From positions 28,249,563-28,313,562 of the forward strand of contig CM035809.1 in assembly GCA_020466095.1 (NCBI GenBank): a stretch of 64,000 nucleotides of DNA. Direction: 5' to 3'. Source of the stretch: Chlorops oryzae. Taxonomy: Eukaryota; Arthropoda; Insecta; Diptera; Chloropidae. The stretch's first letter is position 1, and each line of letters opens with the position of its first letter. Below are positions 49,440 through 62,166 of the stretch, one piece after another. The notes below the pieces were generated by a model. It had not been told where the DNA came from. It saw only the letters and a program-made list of their open reading frames with translations, and ran no database searches. A program made the translations under genes and the position numbers.

Positions 49440-50656
49440 ACGACCGTAATGTTATTCTCAGAAACTATAATTTAAATGACTTTAAATGCTTCAGCGAAAT
49501 ATATTGACTTTTCCGAATCGCGTTCGTCTCTTAAGTCTTTCGTTTTACCTCATAGCATCAGTCAGAAATTCAAAATTCCCTTTCACTGGTCTCCCAATCA
49601 AACGGTTTAGTGATGCCATGCAAATGGAAAAATTTTAACGAAAAGGTAAACAAATAAAATTGACCCAGTTTTCAGTTTAGCTGTCAACCCTGTCAAAAAG
49701 AAAGCAGCAACAATTTTAATTAGAGTATTTAGCACACATGAAATTATAAGCGATAAGCGCTCACGACGGGAGAGCATAAACAAAAGCGAAAATTAAAGCG
49801 ACACAACCTGACGGCCATTCGAAAATCATATTAAATTTTTTTCCCCCCCAATATTGATTTCGAGAAAAAAGAGCGCAACAAATGGAGCAATGTGTCAAGT
49901 GAATCACGCAAAATGCCCTGACGCGCATGCGCAGCTGCTGTGTCAAGCCTAGCGCCAGAGTGCATGATTCACATGGAAAAACCTCTCGAAGGGAAGAAAA
50001 CAAAAGATTTCTCAGACAGACTAAATTGAAATAATTTCGTATCGGTGCGGGGGAGTAGTGGAGGGCGAAAGCCACAAGAATGACCTTGGCCAGCTCGCAC
50101 GTAGGAAAAAAAAAACAAAATTGTCAATAAACAGTAAAAGGCCGTGCTTTATGTAATCATTTACGCCCAATTTGGGTTGCCTTTGTTTAGCGGAGAAAAT
50201 GCAAAAAAAAAAAAAAAATGCAAAAATTAATAAAATATTTGTGTGGGTTTTTCGTTTTGCAAAAAAATAATTTTGCCTAAAAGTCGATCAGCTCAAACTC
50301 AACTCCACTGAGTCAGTCCAACCCTGCCCGTTTTATATGCTGAGTTGAGGTTTGAGTGAAACTTGATTTTTAACTCAAGCTGAAGTTGGAGTTTATTCTT
50401 ATACGAGTGTTTGAAACAGAGTTGGAAAAAAGTGAGGTAAGTTGATTCTTCTGACATCTGAAGTTTTTGTTTTTGTACGTGAAAGTATCAGTGCCCTCTC
50501 TAGAAGGGCGTAATATACCCAACAAACGTTCCAAGTCGTTCAGGGGTCATACATATATATATGATATATTACATCTAATTCGGAATCGGAGCCCTCGTAA
50601 TGAGCTCTTGTAAATGCTTTTAATCAGCGTGTTTTCCTTAGTGCGGAGGTTGTCTT
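49440..50656. other. Noncoding, no gene seen
   Basis: Contains a GCGCATGCGC palindrome near 49923 in a GC-moderate stretch, and poly-A runs near 50200. No coding feature. Confidence 0.45.
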
Positions 50657-50831
50657 CAGGGGCGGACTGGGCCAACGGGCAATCGGGCAAATGCCCGGTG
50701 GGCTCCCAGTGAGCTGTATCTGGGATCAATACTCATGGAGTAAGGATTTTTTAAAAATATTTTTTTCTCTTAGGTAACGGGGCCCATTTTTATATCACCC
50801 GGTGGGACATTTGACCCCCAGTCCGCCCCTG
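50657..50831. repeat. hAT-type MITE, CAGGGGCGGACTGG ends, exact duplication
   Basis: A 175-bp element with 14-bp perfect inverted ends CAGGGGCGGACTGG, flanked by GTTGTCTT at 50649-50656 and 50832-50839. The target length and CAGGG termini place it with hAT. Confidence 0.92.
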
Positions 50832-50887
50832 GTTGTCTTATATGAGTCCAAACCATACATCGAATGAGTCCATATGAGAGTTATATG

Positions 50888-51805
50888 TACACCTCGGAAT
50901 TTGAATATGTAAAAAAATCCAAAAAAATGAAAAAAAAATTCCAAAAAATTTTTTAAAAATTAAAAAAAAAAAATTGCAAAAACTTCAAAATATTCAAAAA
51001 ATATTCAAAAAAATTCAAAAAAATATTTTAAAAAATTTAAAAAAAATGCAAAAAATTCAAAATATTCAAAAAAATTTTTTAAAAATTCAAAAAAATATTT
51101 TAAACAATTCAAAAAAAAAATTCAAAGAAATCAAAAAATTCAGTCAAAAATTCCAAATTAGTTCGATTTAAGCCCAAAATCCAACATTGCGAGAGCGCGA
51201 GACGAGACGCACACAAATTTCAATACATTCAATCATATGGTTGAAGCTCCAATGTATCGCACTGCGAGACCTCGTAGCGAGAAAATTTTGAAAAATTGAA
51301 TATTTCTCGTTGCGAGGCAATTCGACAGGGGTTAATGATGTAGCTATTTTTTGAGTACTCGCTATTGGGTACTCGCTTAAACTAATAAAACAAAAACTGT
51401 TCACTGTTCCGTGAAAAAGAGCGTTTAAAATATTTCGCGGGCTTTGGTTCATTGCGAAAATTTTTTGAAAATTTTGAATTAAAATTTAAACTCAAGCGAT
51501 TACATACAATTTTTATGAGTACTCGGTACTCGTTAGATTGGTACTCGGTTCAAATATTGCTTCACTAGAACCGAAATTATGCTATCATCTGCGTGACGCA
51601 AAACTCTCATTGGAAATTAAATTGCGTCACGCACTCTCGCATCGGGCTCTCGCAATGTTGGATTTTGGGCCTTAGTATGCCTATTAAAATAATGAATTGT
51701 CGAATTAACAAAAAAAAGACTACTTCAGTGAATAAAATATTCAAAAAGCACAGTTAAATGCAAAAAAATATTCAAAAAAATTCAAAATATTGAAAATCCG
51801 AGCTC
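50888..51805 (+). repeat. A/T-rich low-complexity element, interrupted
   Basis: Same left edge ('ctcggaatttgaatatgtaa') and right edge ('aatccgagctc') as 8640-9290. The block is split by the TIR element at 51170-51674. Confidence 0.75.
51170..51674 (+). repeat. TIR element 'AAGCCCAAAATCCAAC' (copy 3, intact ends)
   Basis: AAGCCCAAAATCCAACATTG at the left, CAATGTTGGATTTTGGGCC at the right; about 505 bp. Inserted into the A/T-rich element. Confidence 0.85.
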
Positions 51806-52604
51806 TCGTGGGTCTTCCCAGCTAGCATTTTTTGAAATTTTTTTTATCAAAAGCGAATCATTTTCGAGTCGCATTCCTGATTAAAATAATGAAATGTGCG
51901 CTCGTTTTCTGATCAGATATTATACTTTTTTCAAGAGAAAATGGAATCCCAGCCGAGGCGAGTCGTTTTTGAGACTTTTCTAATTCACATTCGCTATCGT
52001 TTTCGAGTCTTCTTTTAATCTTCCAAGTGCGCAATCGCCTTTTATTCATCAAGGGGTCTCGAAAATGACTCATTTACTCATTGCACAACGACTCGCTTTT
52101 GAAACATATTTAAGAATCGTTTTCGAGTCTTCTATTAATCGGATATGTGATCGTTCGTTTTTTAATCATCAAGGGGGCTCGAAAAACGGTCTTCCAAATG
52201 ATAGCTAGGTTATTTCCGATCAAATAAGAGCTATATATTACAATCTTCGCCATCATTGGCGAGTCTATTTTCCATATACAATCATTTTATGACTCTGAAG
52301 CTAACATTTCTTTATATTCATACATATATGATCAAGCGTGAGTAAAAAAAAATACCACAAAATAGCAAAAATATATTTTGCTGAATTTCGCCCTGTGTGG
52401 GATTTGAGCTGGAAAACTGTCGATTTCTAGTTATGTGCTTATATTTCGACGACATTTTTTCCAATCCCAGATTCGAGATTTTTATTTATTTTCTCAATAT
52501 TGTGAGCTTCGCATTTTCCACTTATTTTGGACTCTTAAAGAAAATGTTTGCTCTTTATACGAGTATATTTCCTTTTGAAAATAAATGTGTATGTATTCTG
52601 CCTG
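51806..52604. other. Noncoding, tandem-like CGTTTTCGAGTC words
   Basis: 51860-52200 repeats 'cgttttcgagtcttct.ttaatc' two to three times at irregular spacing. No gene. Confidence 0.4.
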
Positions 52605-53218
52605 TACACTGAGCGAATTTTACCATGATTATTTTAAAAAGGGCGCATTTTTATTCACAGTCCTTTTGATTTTCGAGCAGAACGAAAATTTCAAAAGAAA
52701 AATTGTTGAGTCAACAAGATTTTTGGTTGATTTGAAAGGAAATATTTTTAATTACATTTTTTTTTCGTTCGGTATAATTCTCATTTGGTTTATAAAATAG
52801 GACATATAAGATATTAATACATCTAAGAATTTTTTAAGCATTGCGAAAGCAGTCGCGACAACGGAGTGACCAAAATCGGATGAAGGCCATCGATGGCTAT
52901 TTTTTGGGGTTATGTTCAGCAGAGGGCTCTGTGACCATTTGCTTTGAACGTTAATTAAATTTGTTTTGGCAGTTATTCTTTTATAGGTATTTTAGATAAT
53001 TTTTCTTTTATTTTACAAACTATCTTGTCACTTCAATTATGTCCGTGGTTAGTTCAACAATTTAAATTTAAATCCATTTTTGAAAATTATCATTTCAATT
53101 CAACCTGAAATATGGTTGATTCAAAAGGGAAATCTTTATTTTTCCAACAAGAAAAATTTTTAAATTAAAAATATTCCTTGTTGAAGCCAGTTTTCTGATT
53201 GATTTTTTTCTCTGTGTA
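52605..53218 (-). repeat. TACAC-ended TIR element (copy 1)
   Basis: TACACTGAGCGAATTTTACC at one end and TTTTTTTCTCTGTGTA at the other, about 614 bp. It holds 'caacaagatttttggttga' and 'ttcaaaagggaaatcttta' blocks shared with 54782-55525 and 57744-58887. It is noncoding. Confidence 0.78.
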
Positions 53219-54781
53219 TGTAAAACCTTTCTCTCTGTCAAATTTTCAAATGTATACTCTCGTATAGATAAACTGAAGGATATTTTCTTACCTTTTTGAT
53301 ACATCAATCATATTCGATTTCTCACTCAATGCAATGAGATTTGACTCAGCTCTTTTCAATTCCCCCGAGACTCCACTCAGTTTCACAAGGTTCGTTTCAT
53401 TCCATTTCGTTCCGATTCGAGCTCAGTTGAATATTTTCAAAGCCTCGACAGCGCGTAAAGCTCCATTGCCGCATGCATGCGTCGACAGTCAAGATTCAAG
53501 CTCGGAACGAATCGGTCTGCTGTGCGATCCGATCCGAACCGATCCGGCCATGCGGTAGTCTCTGTAAATCGATTCGTTTATTCTCTGTGCTGTTTTGTTG
53601 CGCTTGTGCGTGTGTTCGTGTTTACATTCGTGTTGCATGCGACATTTCTGCGAAACTGGATGCAACATCCATCGTCCGTCTCAAATTCAGGCTCGATCAG
53701 TTGCTTGCCGATCGTGCCAGCAGCCGCAAGCAAAGCGCGTTTCGTTCATCGTTCGTCATTCATCGATCGTTGGTCGGCGGCCTTCGTTCGTTAAATCGCA
53801 CCACCACCACGTACGGAACGAGTGCTTAAAGGGATCTCGACCGCAATACGTTTGGAAAAGAGAAAAGCATCGTAAATTTCGCATGAAGTGAGTGAAACTG
53901 CAAGGCCCGAGAGCTGAAGTGTTGGAGAAAAAAAAAATTTTTTATGTTAAAAAAATAAATTTTCTTTCGTCTTTGCAATGCGAATCAAAAAAAAAAATAA
54001 CTGTGAGAAAGTTCAAACGATACCAAAATATGTGTGCAAAAAACCATTCGCAATTCTTTCGCAATTGACACCGCATTAACACTTATTTGCCAATCTAATC
54101 GACTGATTTCGTATTAGAAAAAAAATCAACGGAGAATCAATTTGCGTAAGTGCTGAGTTGGGGCCGTAATGCAATCATTCGACACATTTGTATGGGGGAA
54201 AAAATTTATGACGGAACGCAGCAACTTTAAAACGCATGTCACGTTCCGTGCATCAAGTTCACGCAAATCAAGTGCCGACTACGACCGACGGACGACCGAC
54301 GGACAGACAAAAGTAGACGCCGCAATTGCATAGTCATAAGGCCGTTTTTTTTTGCCGGTACAGCGGCTTTGGCAGCCACCTGCTTTGCATGCTGCATGCC
54401 CGCATTTGCATGCAACAATTGCGCTGCAGAATTTTCACAAGTTCCAATTTCCAAGCGATGCCCGCAAGCGGCTTCGGCTTCAGCTCGAGACGAGCTAATT
54501 AAGAAATAAAATTTATCATTTCTTGCCATGCTCGGGCTTGCAATGACGAGACGAGACGACACGAGACGAGGCTTGCGAGTCTTGCGGAAGAAAGGTGGCC
54601 GGAATTAAGTCCTTGAAGTGAATGTTAAGTTACACCAGCTTACAGAATTTTCCCCCGGGGCATCTACATAACTAAACTTTTCTTATCGACTTTAATCTTT
54701 TTTGATTGATTTTTTAGATGCCGATTAATGGAAAATTTTGGCGATTTTTCTTTAAAAATGGTTTTTTTTTTTTTAAGATTT
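53219..54781. other. Noncoding; possible noncoding first exon 53.4-53.9 kb
   Basis: 53380-53890 is GC-moderate and CpG-rich, with an initiator-like TCAGTT at 53419 and a strong donor GTGAGT near 53886. It resembles a 5' UTR exon of a gene extending out of view. No conserved protein frame was seen. 54235-54620 is also GC-moderate with no feature recognised. Confidence 0.25.
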
Positions 54782-55525
54782 ATACACAGAGAAAAAACTC
54801 AACCAGAGAACTGGCTTCAACAAGGAATATTTTTAATTTAACAATTTTTCTTGTTGGAAAAAATAAAGATTTTCCTTTTGAATCAACCATATTTCAGGTT
54901 GAATTGAAATGATAATTTTCAAAAATGGATTTAAATTTAAATTTTTGAACCAACCACGGACATTATTGGAATGACAAGAAAATTTTTATAACAAAAAACA
55001 AATGTTTCTAAAATACCTATAAAACCAGAAATGTAAAACCAAAATAAGTTTTAAATTTCAAAGTGAAATTCCACAGAGCCCTCCGCTGAACATAGCCCCA
55101 AAAAATAGTCATCGGATGGCCTTCATCCGATTTTGTCACTCCGTCGTCGTGACTGCTTTCGCAATCCTTAAAAAGTTCTAAGATGAATAAATGTCTTATA
55201 TGTCTTTTTTTATAAAACAAATGAGAATTATACTGAACGAAAAGAAATGTAATTAAGTGCTCAGTGCTCTCAACTTAAATAGTTTCGCTCTTAACAAATT
55301 CAATAAAATTTAGTTGGAATAACAGTTTAGCTGTAAAAATCCGAACTTTAAATGCGAAAGTATTTAAATCTACGGATTCACTATTAAAGTTACTACTTTC
55401 ACTCTTAAATGATAGCCAAGAGCGTTTTCATTGTTGGGTTAAAAGCTAAATCCTTTAAATTCAAGAGCGTTTTCTCTAAGAGCGTCGCACTCTTGAATTT
55501 ACTATGTGTTTTTTTCTCTGTGTAT
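54782..55525 (+). repeat. TACAC-ended TIR element (copy 2)
   Basis: ATACACAGAGAAAAA ... TTTTTCTCTGTGTAT, 744 bp, flanked by a 6-bp AGATTT at 54776-54781 and 55526-55531. Its right end abuts the peptide-gene duplication. Confidence 0.8.
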
Positions 55526-55851
55526 AGATTTCCATATTCCAAATTAGGATAGGCTGAAATGCGAGTTGAATTTTAATTGGCATCTCGTATAAGTTCATGC
55601 GCACGGGAGCCTCACAATAGAACATGTTTTGTTTTCGCACAAGTTCGTGCAAAACAAACATATTTATTTAAAGATGGTTATTTAGTTAATTGCCGTTTTA
55701 TTTATTTATTTACCTGGGAAAGCGCGCGTGGAGTCTATGTTTATTCAATTGACAATTTTAGAAAGCAAATTATAATTTGTAGAGCTAAGTATATTGCGTT
55801 GACACCTCGAATATTATATATTTGCAGGCTTTAGAGAGCTAAAATTTTGCG

Positions 55852-55859
55852 TATATAAG
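55852..55859 (+). promoter_or_regulatory. TATA box of peptide gene B
   Basis: TATATAAG, 62 nt upstream of the ATG, as in copy A. Confidence 0.7.
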
Positions 55860-55913
55860 GGCCCAACACTGAACTAGTCTTCATAAGTTGTGACTTAAGT
55901 GTACTCCGTCAAA

Positions 55914-56171
55914 ATGAAATTGATCATCTTTTTGGGCATTTTGCTATTCTGCGTTGCTTTTTGCCATTGCGATGAATGGTGTGGTAAAAGTGCAAATTGT
56001 GACCAAACTGGTCAAGTTTGTGTTCGATTAGGAAAAATTTGTTATCTAAAAAAAAATTGGTGTGGATTCCAAGAAATGCAATGTAGTTTACATGAGAAAG
56101 TTACGACAGCACCTTTGAATAGTTGTGGCGGGATTGAAATTGGTAAAGCCACAGTATGCAAAGATGTCTAA
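55914..56171 (+). CDS. Small secreted cysteine-rich peptide, copy B
   Basis: An 85-residue paralogue of the peptide at 35823. The signal peptide is identical and all eight mature cysteines are kept. Six residues differ from copy A: V39L, N47K, E51G, D80T, T81V and N85V. Every coding difference changes an amino acid and none is synonymous. Three of the six changes are within the last six residues. Promoter spacing and AATAAA (56295) are conserved, so both copies are probably expressed. The function is unknown, as for copy A. Confidence 0.8.
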   Translation: MKLIIFLGILLFCVAFCHCDEWCGKSANCDQTGQVCVRLGKICYLKKNWCGFQEMQCSLHEKVTTAPLNSCGGIEIGKATVCKDV

Positions 56172-56294
56172 TCATGTCAATCGCTAGGACCAACAGCGAC
56201 AACAAGAGCGTCGGAAAAGGCAACTAACTGCTGAAATAATCAGGATATTAAATACCTCGCTTCAAGAACCTAATTTTTTGTAATGATCCTGTTG

Positions 56295-56300
56295 AATAAA
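56295..56300 (+). promoter_or_regulatory. Polyadenylation signal of peptide gene B
   Basis: AATAAA in the position matching copy A. Confidence 0.6.
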
Positions 56301-57114
56301 GAATAAAATAATAAAATTTCTTTTGTACTTAAAATTTATAAAGAGTAAGAAAGTGTTTAGCGTGATTTTCTTGGCAGCACTTTGAAAATAAACAAGTTGA
56401 GTTGTGTCATAGGACACCAGATAAGAACGAAGTTCATTATGGTATTTATAAATGTTAGTAAATATAATTCGCAGCAAGGTTTTTCGCAAAACTTAATTGT
56501 TTTTATTAATCGAAAAATATATGTATATATATGTTTATTGTTTTCAACTGTTTTTAACAAGCGAAAATGCGATACAGCATATTCTGCTTAGCTGCATTCA
56601 ATTATTTTCCAGACAATTTTATGCACTTACGCGAAAAACGCACCTACCCGAAATTTTTGGCTGTATTTTTGAGTAACATATCAGAATGTCTTTAACAACA
56701 CTTGAATTCTTAAAAGAACGCCGTCCAAATATTAATTTTATTAACAAATAAGTAAGAAAGCTAAAGTAGGTCAAGCCCGACTTTGAAATACCCAGCGTCC
56801 CGACGTTATGAGCGCACTATGTTTTGCTTCTCTATTTATGGGCGTGGCAGTGGGGGGGCCACATAAATTATTTCCCTACACCTTTCATTCGCCTTGGTGA
56901 ACCTATGTTGCGAATTTGAAGCTTCTACGCCTTTTACTTCAGAAGTTACGAAAAATCTTCATTTGTGGGCGTGGCAGTAGGCGGGCTACATGCGCGCAGT
57001 CATGGACCGGAGAGTGAGTAAAGCGTAATATTCTTAGAATAGTTTTCCTATAGAAATAGAAGCCACGACGCACTGTTGTCACTGAGGCACTTGAGGCACT
57101 CTCGGGACCCTTAC

Positions 57115-57260
57115 CAGTGGCGTAACGAGACATTTCGGCGCCCAAGTGGGGCACAATGCAGGAAATGCCATCCCCTCCAACCGAACTCAATAAAAATACC
57201 ATCATAAAAATTAAATTTAAATTAGATTTGGTGCCCTTCTCCCCCCTCACTACGCTACTG
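57115..57260. repeat. Short hAT-like MITE, CAGTGGCGTA ends
   Basis: CAGTGGCGTAACGAGA ... TCACTACGCTACTG, 146 bp. Flanks ACCCTTAC and ACCCTTTA agree at 6 of 8 positions, a decayed 8-bp duplication. Confidence 0.65.
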
Positions 57261-57743
57261 ACCCTTTATAAATAAATTAAAAATTAATATTAAAAATATT
57301 GATTCAGAAGAATCCAATAGTGCCGGAACCCATGTGCAGGAGTTCCCGCACTATTGCAAACTAGGCATAATTGAGAAAAATAAAAGCATTTTCTTTGATA
57401 AGAAACTATGAATAAATGACGCTTAACCAACACTCGTTGGTACGCCCATGAAAAATGCCAATTAATGTCGGATGTGAGCGTATTCCGTAAAATTCTCGTT
57501 ATGAGGGACTCAGATTGGAGTTCCAAATACAGGGCAATGTTACATCATCTTATAGGTATATACAATTTTCGTCTCGCTGTGTTTGTTAGCAAACTCTTCC
57601 GAAACGGCTGGACCGATTTTTATGAATTATTGTGTGCATAAAGGGATGATCTGCGAATCGGCTAACATCTATTTTTCATGCCTCTAAGCTTCAGTATTGG
57701 GTCCCGTCGAGCAATATAAAATATATATATTAGGCCGTAACAT
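57261..57743. other. Noncoding, no gene seen
   Basis: AT-rich, no supported feature. Confidence 0.5.
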
Positions 57744-58887
57744 TACACAGAGAAAAAAATCAAGCAGAAAACTGGTTAAATCAAAAGGAAAAACCGTCAA
57801 AACTTGCTTCAATAAGGAATAATTTTAATTTTAACAATTTTTCTTGTTGGAAAAACTAAAGATTTTCCTTTTGAAATTACCACATACCAATGCTTAAAAA
57901 GTTCTAAGATGAATAAATATCTTATATGACGTTTTTATAAACCAAATGAGAATTATAGCGAACGAAAAGAAATGCAATTAAACATACAGTGAACAACGGA
58001 TAAATGCAATACGAATAAATGCAAAACCTCATAAGTGCAAGGTGCTTTGATGCCTTTTTTATCCGTTCTTATGAAAATATGCACGGATTAATGCAAATAA
58101 CGCATAACTGCACAAGAATTCGATCAATAAATATCTTGCTGTTGAATTCAGGGAGAGAGATAACAGGCACCTACCTTTTGTCTTCCGGGCTGAGTGGCGA
58201 CGTTGGTGTTTTGCTGACTCGGGATAACGGCGGTTGCACGACGCGGATCGCTCGGGATTACACCGTTTGACTTACAAAAAAAATGTTACAAAAAAAAATT
58301 ATAATTTGCCTTCGTGGCGAGTTTGAATACGGAATACCGAAATAACGAAAAATTGCCTTCTTGGCTTAGGGATAATTGGAGTTCACTTTTTTTCTTTTTT
58401 TCTTTTGCGCTTTTATGTTTTCTTTTTACTTTAGATATAATTTTTTACAAGTTCACTAATAATATTTTGTTGTGGTTCCTTTTTTTTGATTTTATATTTA
58501 CGTTTCACTTGGTTTTGCGGCGCGCGGGCGGATTGTTCACGCGACGAGGTTTTTTTTTTTTGCGACCGTTTTTCTAACGAGCACCAAACCGATTGAAAAA
58601 AAACGTCGTCGTCGTCGCTCGATCTAGTGCTGTAGGGCAAGAAGGGGTATTCGATTAATTCGATTCTCGCCTAACTCTAAGGGCTCGGCTATCGAACGGC
58701 GGTAGCTGTGGTGAAGAACGAACACTTGCATTTATCCGTACTCTACTGTATTTCCTTTCAAATCAACCAAAAATCTTGTTGACTCAACAATTTTTCTTTT
58801 GAAATTTTTGTTCTGCTCGAAAATCAAAAGGACTGTGAATAACAATATTTCCTTTTAAAAATATCATGGTAAAATTCGCTCAGTGTA
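57744..58887 (+). repeat. TACAC-ended TIR element (copy 3), interrupted
   Basis: TACACAGAGAAAAAAAT ... TTCGCTCAGTGTA. It is split by the pogo/Tigger-like element at 57987-58748. Confidence 0.78.
57987..58748. mobile_element. pogo/Tigger-like non-autonomous element, TA target
   Basis: A 762-bp element. The ends CAGTGAACAACGGATAAATG and its partner CAGTAGAGTACGGATAAATG (inverted) match the CAGT...GGATAA form of pogo/Tigger termini. TA is duplicated at 57985-57986 and 58749-58750. Several ATAARTGCA words lie near the left end. No transposase domain was recognised. The interior is GC-richer, with a minus-strand open stretch (ATAVIPSQQNTNVATQPGRQK read in parts) before a GTAGGT; its origin is unclear. 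Confidence 0.8.
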
Positions 58888-59516
58888 GATGTGGATAATT
58901 CTATTTTTTGATCGATCTTAACCCTGCTTGATGCCTTAGGACCATTTGGTCCAAAATTCAACTTTTTTTGAGGCCAATATCTGGAGATTGTTGAAATCTA
59001 TTTACTTTCAGCCATAAAAATCTTCTCAAATTCATATTTTTGACTAAACAATTTTGTATGAAAAATACAACGTGAATCACATGTTTCCTAAAGCATTTTG
59101 TGCAACTTTCTTTAGGTAACAGCAGGGTTAAAACTATTTTAGAAAAAGGAGTTGATAGACTTTACCTCAAGAACTAATTGGTTAAAATCGGATGAAGCAC
59201 TGTCGATTTCTACTCGAAAAAGCTGCAATACTCCATTAAAAATGCTTTTTTTCACAAATCAATATAAATCGATTTTTTTTTAAATACTATCTTCGTGTTT
59301 AGAATACCAAATTCAATTAGATAAGCTCATTTAGAGCTCCTGAAAATATGAAAATTAAATTATTTGTAAACCAGTGTTATTGGAATTGTCTGCTGATGAG
59401 TGTTGAACCGATCAAGGGGATGAGATTTAGGGAGGATATAAATTCGATTTATAATTCTTTTTAATTTAATAATGTTGCTCTCGCTTCTAGCATTTTCGAG
59501 CCTCTACTTCTTCTTC

Positions 59517-59547
<31 letters not shown>

Positions 59548-61311
59548 ACTTCTACTTAAGAAAAGAAAAATCGAATCTGAAACGGAAGCTGATTGGAAGC
59601 TTAAAAAAAAAAACAAATGGAGACACGCTAACGACGTGGAAAATGGTTAAGAAATCGAAGAAAAAGTGGGAGAAAAATACAAATAAAAATCTCATTATTT
59701 CACTATTATCTTCTTTCTTTTCTATATTTATATAAATACTTTTTTATTAATTAAAGAAAATTCTCTCGCGATCAAATTACGGCTCCATCCATCAGCCGTT
59801 CATTAAGGTATCTCCATACTAAGGTACTAATTTCACACGTAATCCAGTGTCGTTACGTTATTAGCAGCAATTATAAAATACATAGAGAAAAAAAAGTAGC
59901 AACATTAAAGGGAAGCAGAAAAGAGTAACTCCACCCCTTCTGCCCGTATTGTCCATAGAACATGTTCAAAAAAAAATTTTGAGTTCTTCACAGCAGAGAA
60001 TACGGCAAAAAGAATACAGCTTCAGCCAACTGAGAAGGTTAATGACTGCGGCCATGCTCCAGAAAAAGCCTCCCACCACAAGCACACACACACACACACA
60101 CACACATACATTTCCGCGCCATTAGATAATAATTTTGCGGCATATTTGCTCAATTCGGAGGAGACTCCTCTTCGAGAGAACTTCGCCGCGCTCGATTGCG
60201 ATATTTGCGCTAATTAGTAGACATTTGTTTCGAGCATTTTCGATGCCTGCACGTATCTGCAATTGTGCAAAAAGTTTGAGCACTGTGCAAATTGAATTCA
60301 TTCAAATCCCATACCTACATATACCCATCGCCGGTCTCTCACTCCCATTCGAAGCCAGTCGATTACTTCCCGCGATGCTAATGCTAATGTACACATGCGA
60401 GGTTAATTAATTTTGTTCCTCTCTTCTCTTGTTTTTTTCTTTTTCTCTCCACTTATGCGGTAAATCATGCGCTGCTCCCGTTGCCGCTGCTGCGCAACGT
60501 GGCCATAAGTACCGTTCACTTGCAGCGAAATGCACTGCCATGGACTGCTCTTCATACTCGTTTTGCTTATTCAATCAGTTACAGCCAGTTGCACAAGGCG
60601 CGCGCGCGCACTCTGGGAATTGCGGAAAAAATTCTAACTGCTGCGCCACGTTCCAACTGGCTTTCCTGCATTATTTCTCTCAAGAATGCCGTTTCCATTT
60701 CTATTTGCATTTGTATTTCCATTTCCATTTCTTCTCAATTGGTTTTTTTCATTTGCACTTCTTGCGAATTTCGCATTTGCCTCGATTTGGCCGCGCAGCC
60801 TCCTCGTATTGAATAATGACAACGTTAGCCGTCAGCTGTGGCAACAACAATTACACAAGCAGCAGTTTAAATTAGTTCCTTTCAATTTGTTGTTGTTACA
60901 ACAATGACCACTGTTAGGCATTTGCACTGTTATGTTATTGTTCGCAAAAGCGCATATGACTGGACGGTACTGCCGGCACTACTCTATCTGCAAATGCCTT
61001 TTCATTAAAAGTTTAATGGAATTTTTATTTTATTATTTTATTTATTAAATAACTCTCTCCATAGATAGATGCCGTATGAGAATTCAGGTACTCTGACGTC
61101 CTCAAAGTCATTCGAATTCAATAATTCAAAACTAATTTATGGTTCGGCGCAAAGAGGTTGTAAAGTCGCTTTGAAATCGGTGGTTTTTTATGACCGCTCC
61201 TCCATCCACTCTCTTCAAAGCGGAATATTGTTATTCGGTCTTTTGAGTTAATAAAGAAAAAGCTCACAGAATTGATTTAAAATATCAAAAAAAAAATTTT
61301 TTTTAAACAGG
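58888..61311. other. Noncoding with CTT and CA microsatellites
   Basis: (CTT)n at about 59506-59557 and (CA)n at about 60087-60107. 60130-60900 is GC-moderate without a recognisable gene. Short open frames are compositionally biased. Confidence 0.45.
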
Positions 61312-62166
61312 TAAGGGTGTTATAGTCAATAGAATACCCGACACAGACACACATGTTCAAATAATTTTTAATATCAAGAGGTGTTTAAGGCCATTGAGGG
61401 CCCCATATACCGACTTTTGTAAAATTTCTTTATGAAAACCGCCCTTTTGCCACGCCCACTTTTCCAATTTTTTTTTGTTTTCTAATCGGAGGCCTTAATA
61501 TACGCTCAAATTCTAAGTTTCAGTGGAATATCTCAAAAAAAAATCCGATTTTGAGGCAGTTTTGAGATTTTTGTGACAGACCCCAGTACTGGAGGTACCC
61601 TTAATACTGGACCTATCAAAAAATTTTTTGGAGAGGATATTTATGGCTACAAAGGAAGCATAATTGCCAAATTTCGATCAAGTCCCATTTGAATTTCGGG
61701 TGAAGGAAGCCATTTTCGAAAAACACCCTTCTGCCACGCCCACTTTCAAAGTTTTGGAAATCGTATTACTTGCCTTTAAGAATGTTCAAATATCAAATTT
61801 CATCAAAATATCATGAAAAACTTCGATTTTAGAGCAGTTTTTGTGATTTTCGTAACAGACCCTAGTACTGGAGGTACCCCTAAAAATGGTCCGATCGAGT
61901 CCATTCTCTAACTTGTTCTTACTCATGTTGCCGTGAGTACGCATACCAATTTTTGTCAAGATAGATCCACTCCTTCGATAAGATAACTGTATACAGACAA
62001 ACAGACAGACAGACAGACAGACGGACGGACATGTCTAAATTGAATCTCCTAGTGACGCTGATCATTTCTATATATATTTTGTATATTCTATCTCAACCGG
62101 TTCTGGGTGTTACACACAACCACACAAACGCAATATACCCTCGACACAGAGTGTGTCGGGTATAAA
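61312..62166 (+). repeat. ACCCGACACA-type element (copy 2, near complete)
   Basis: Runs from 'taagggtgttatagtcaata' and 'gaatacccgacacagacac' to 'gacacagagtgtgtcgggta', about 855 bp, with (GACA)n near 61997-62028. It is inverted relative to 62826-63668. Confidence 0.88.

Larger units (their letters stand above)
55527..56975 (+). repeat. Segmental duplication, copy B
   Basis: Nearly identical to 35439-36890, offset by about 20.09 kb, same orientation. The left limit coincides with the end of the TACAC element; the right limit is inside an ATACCCAGCG element. Confidence 0.93.
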
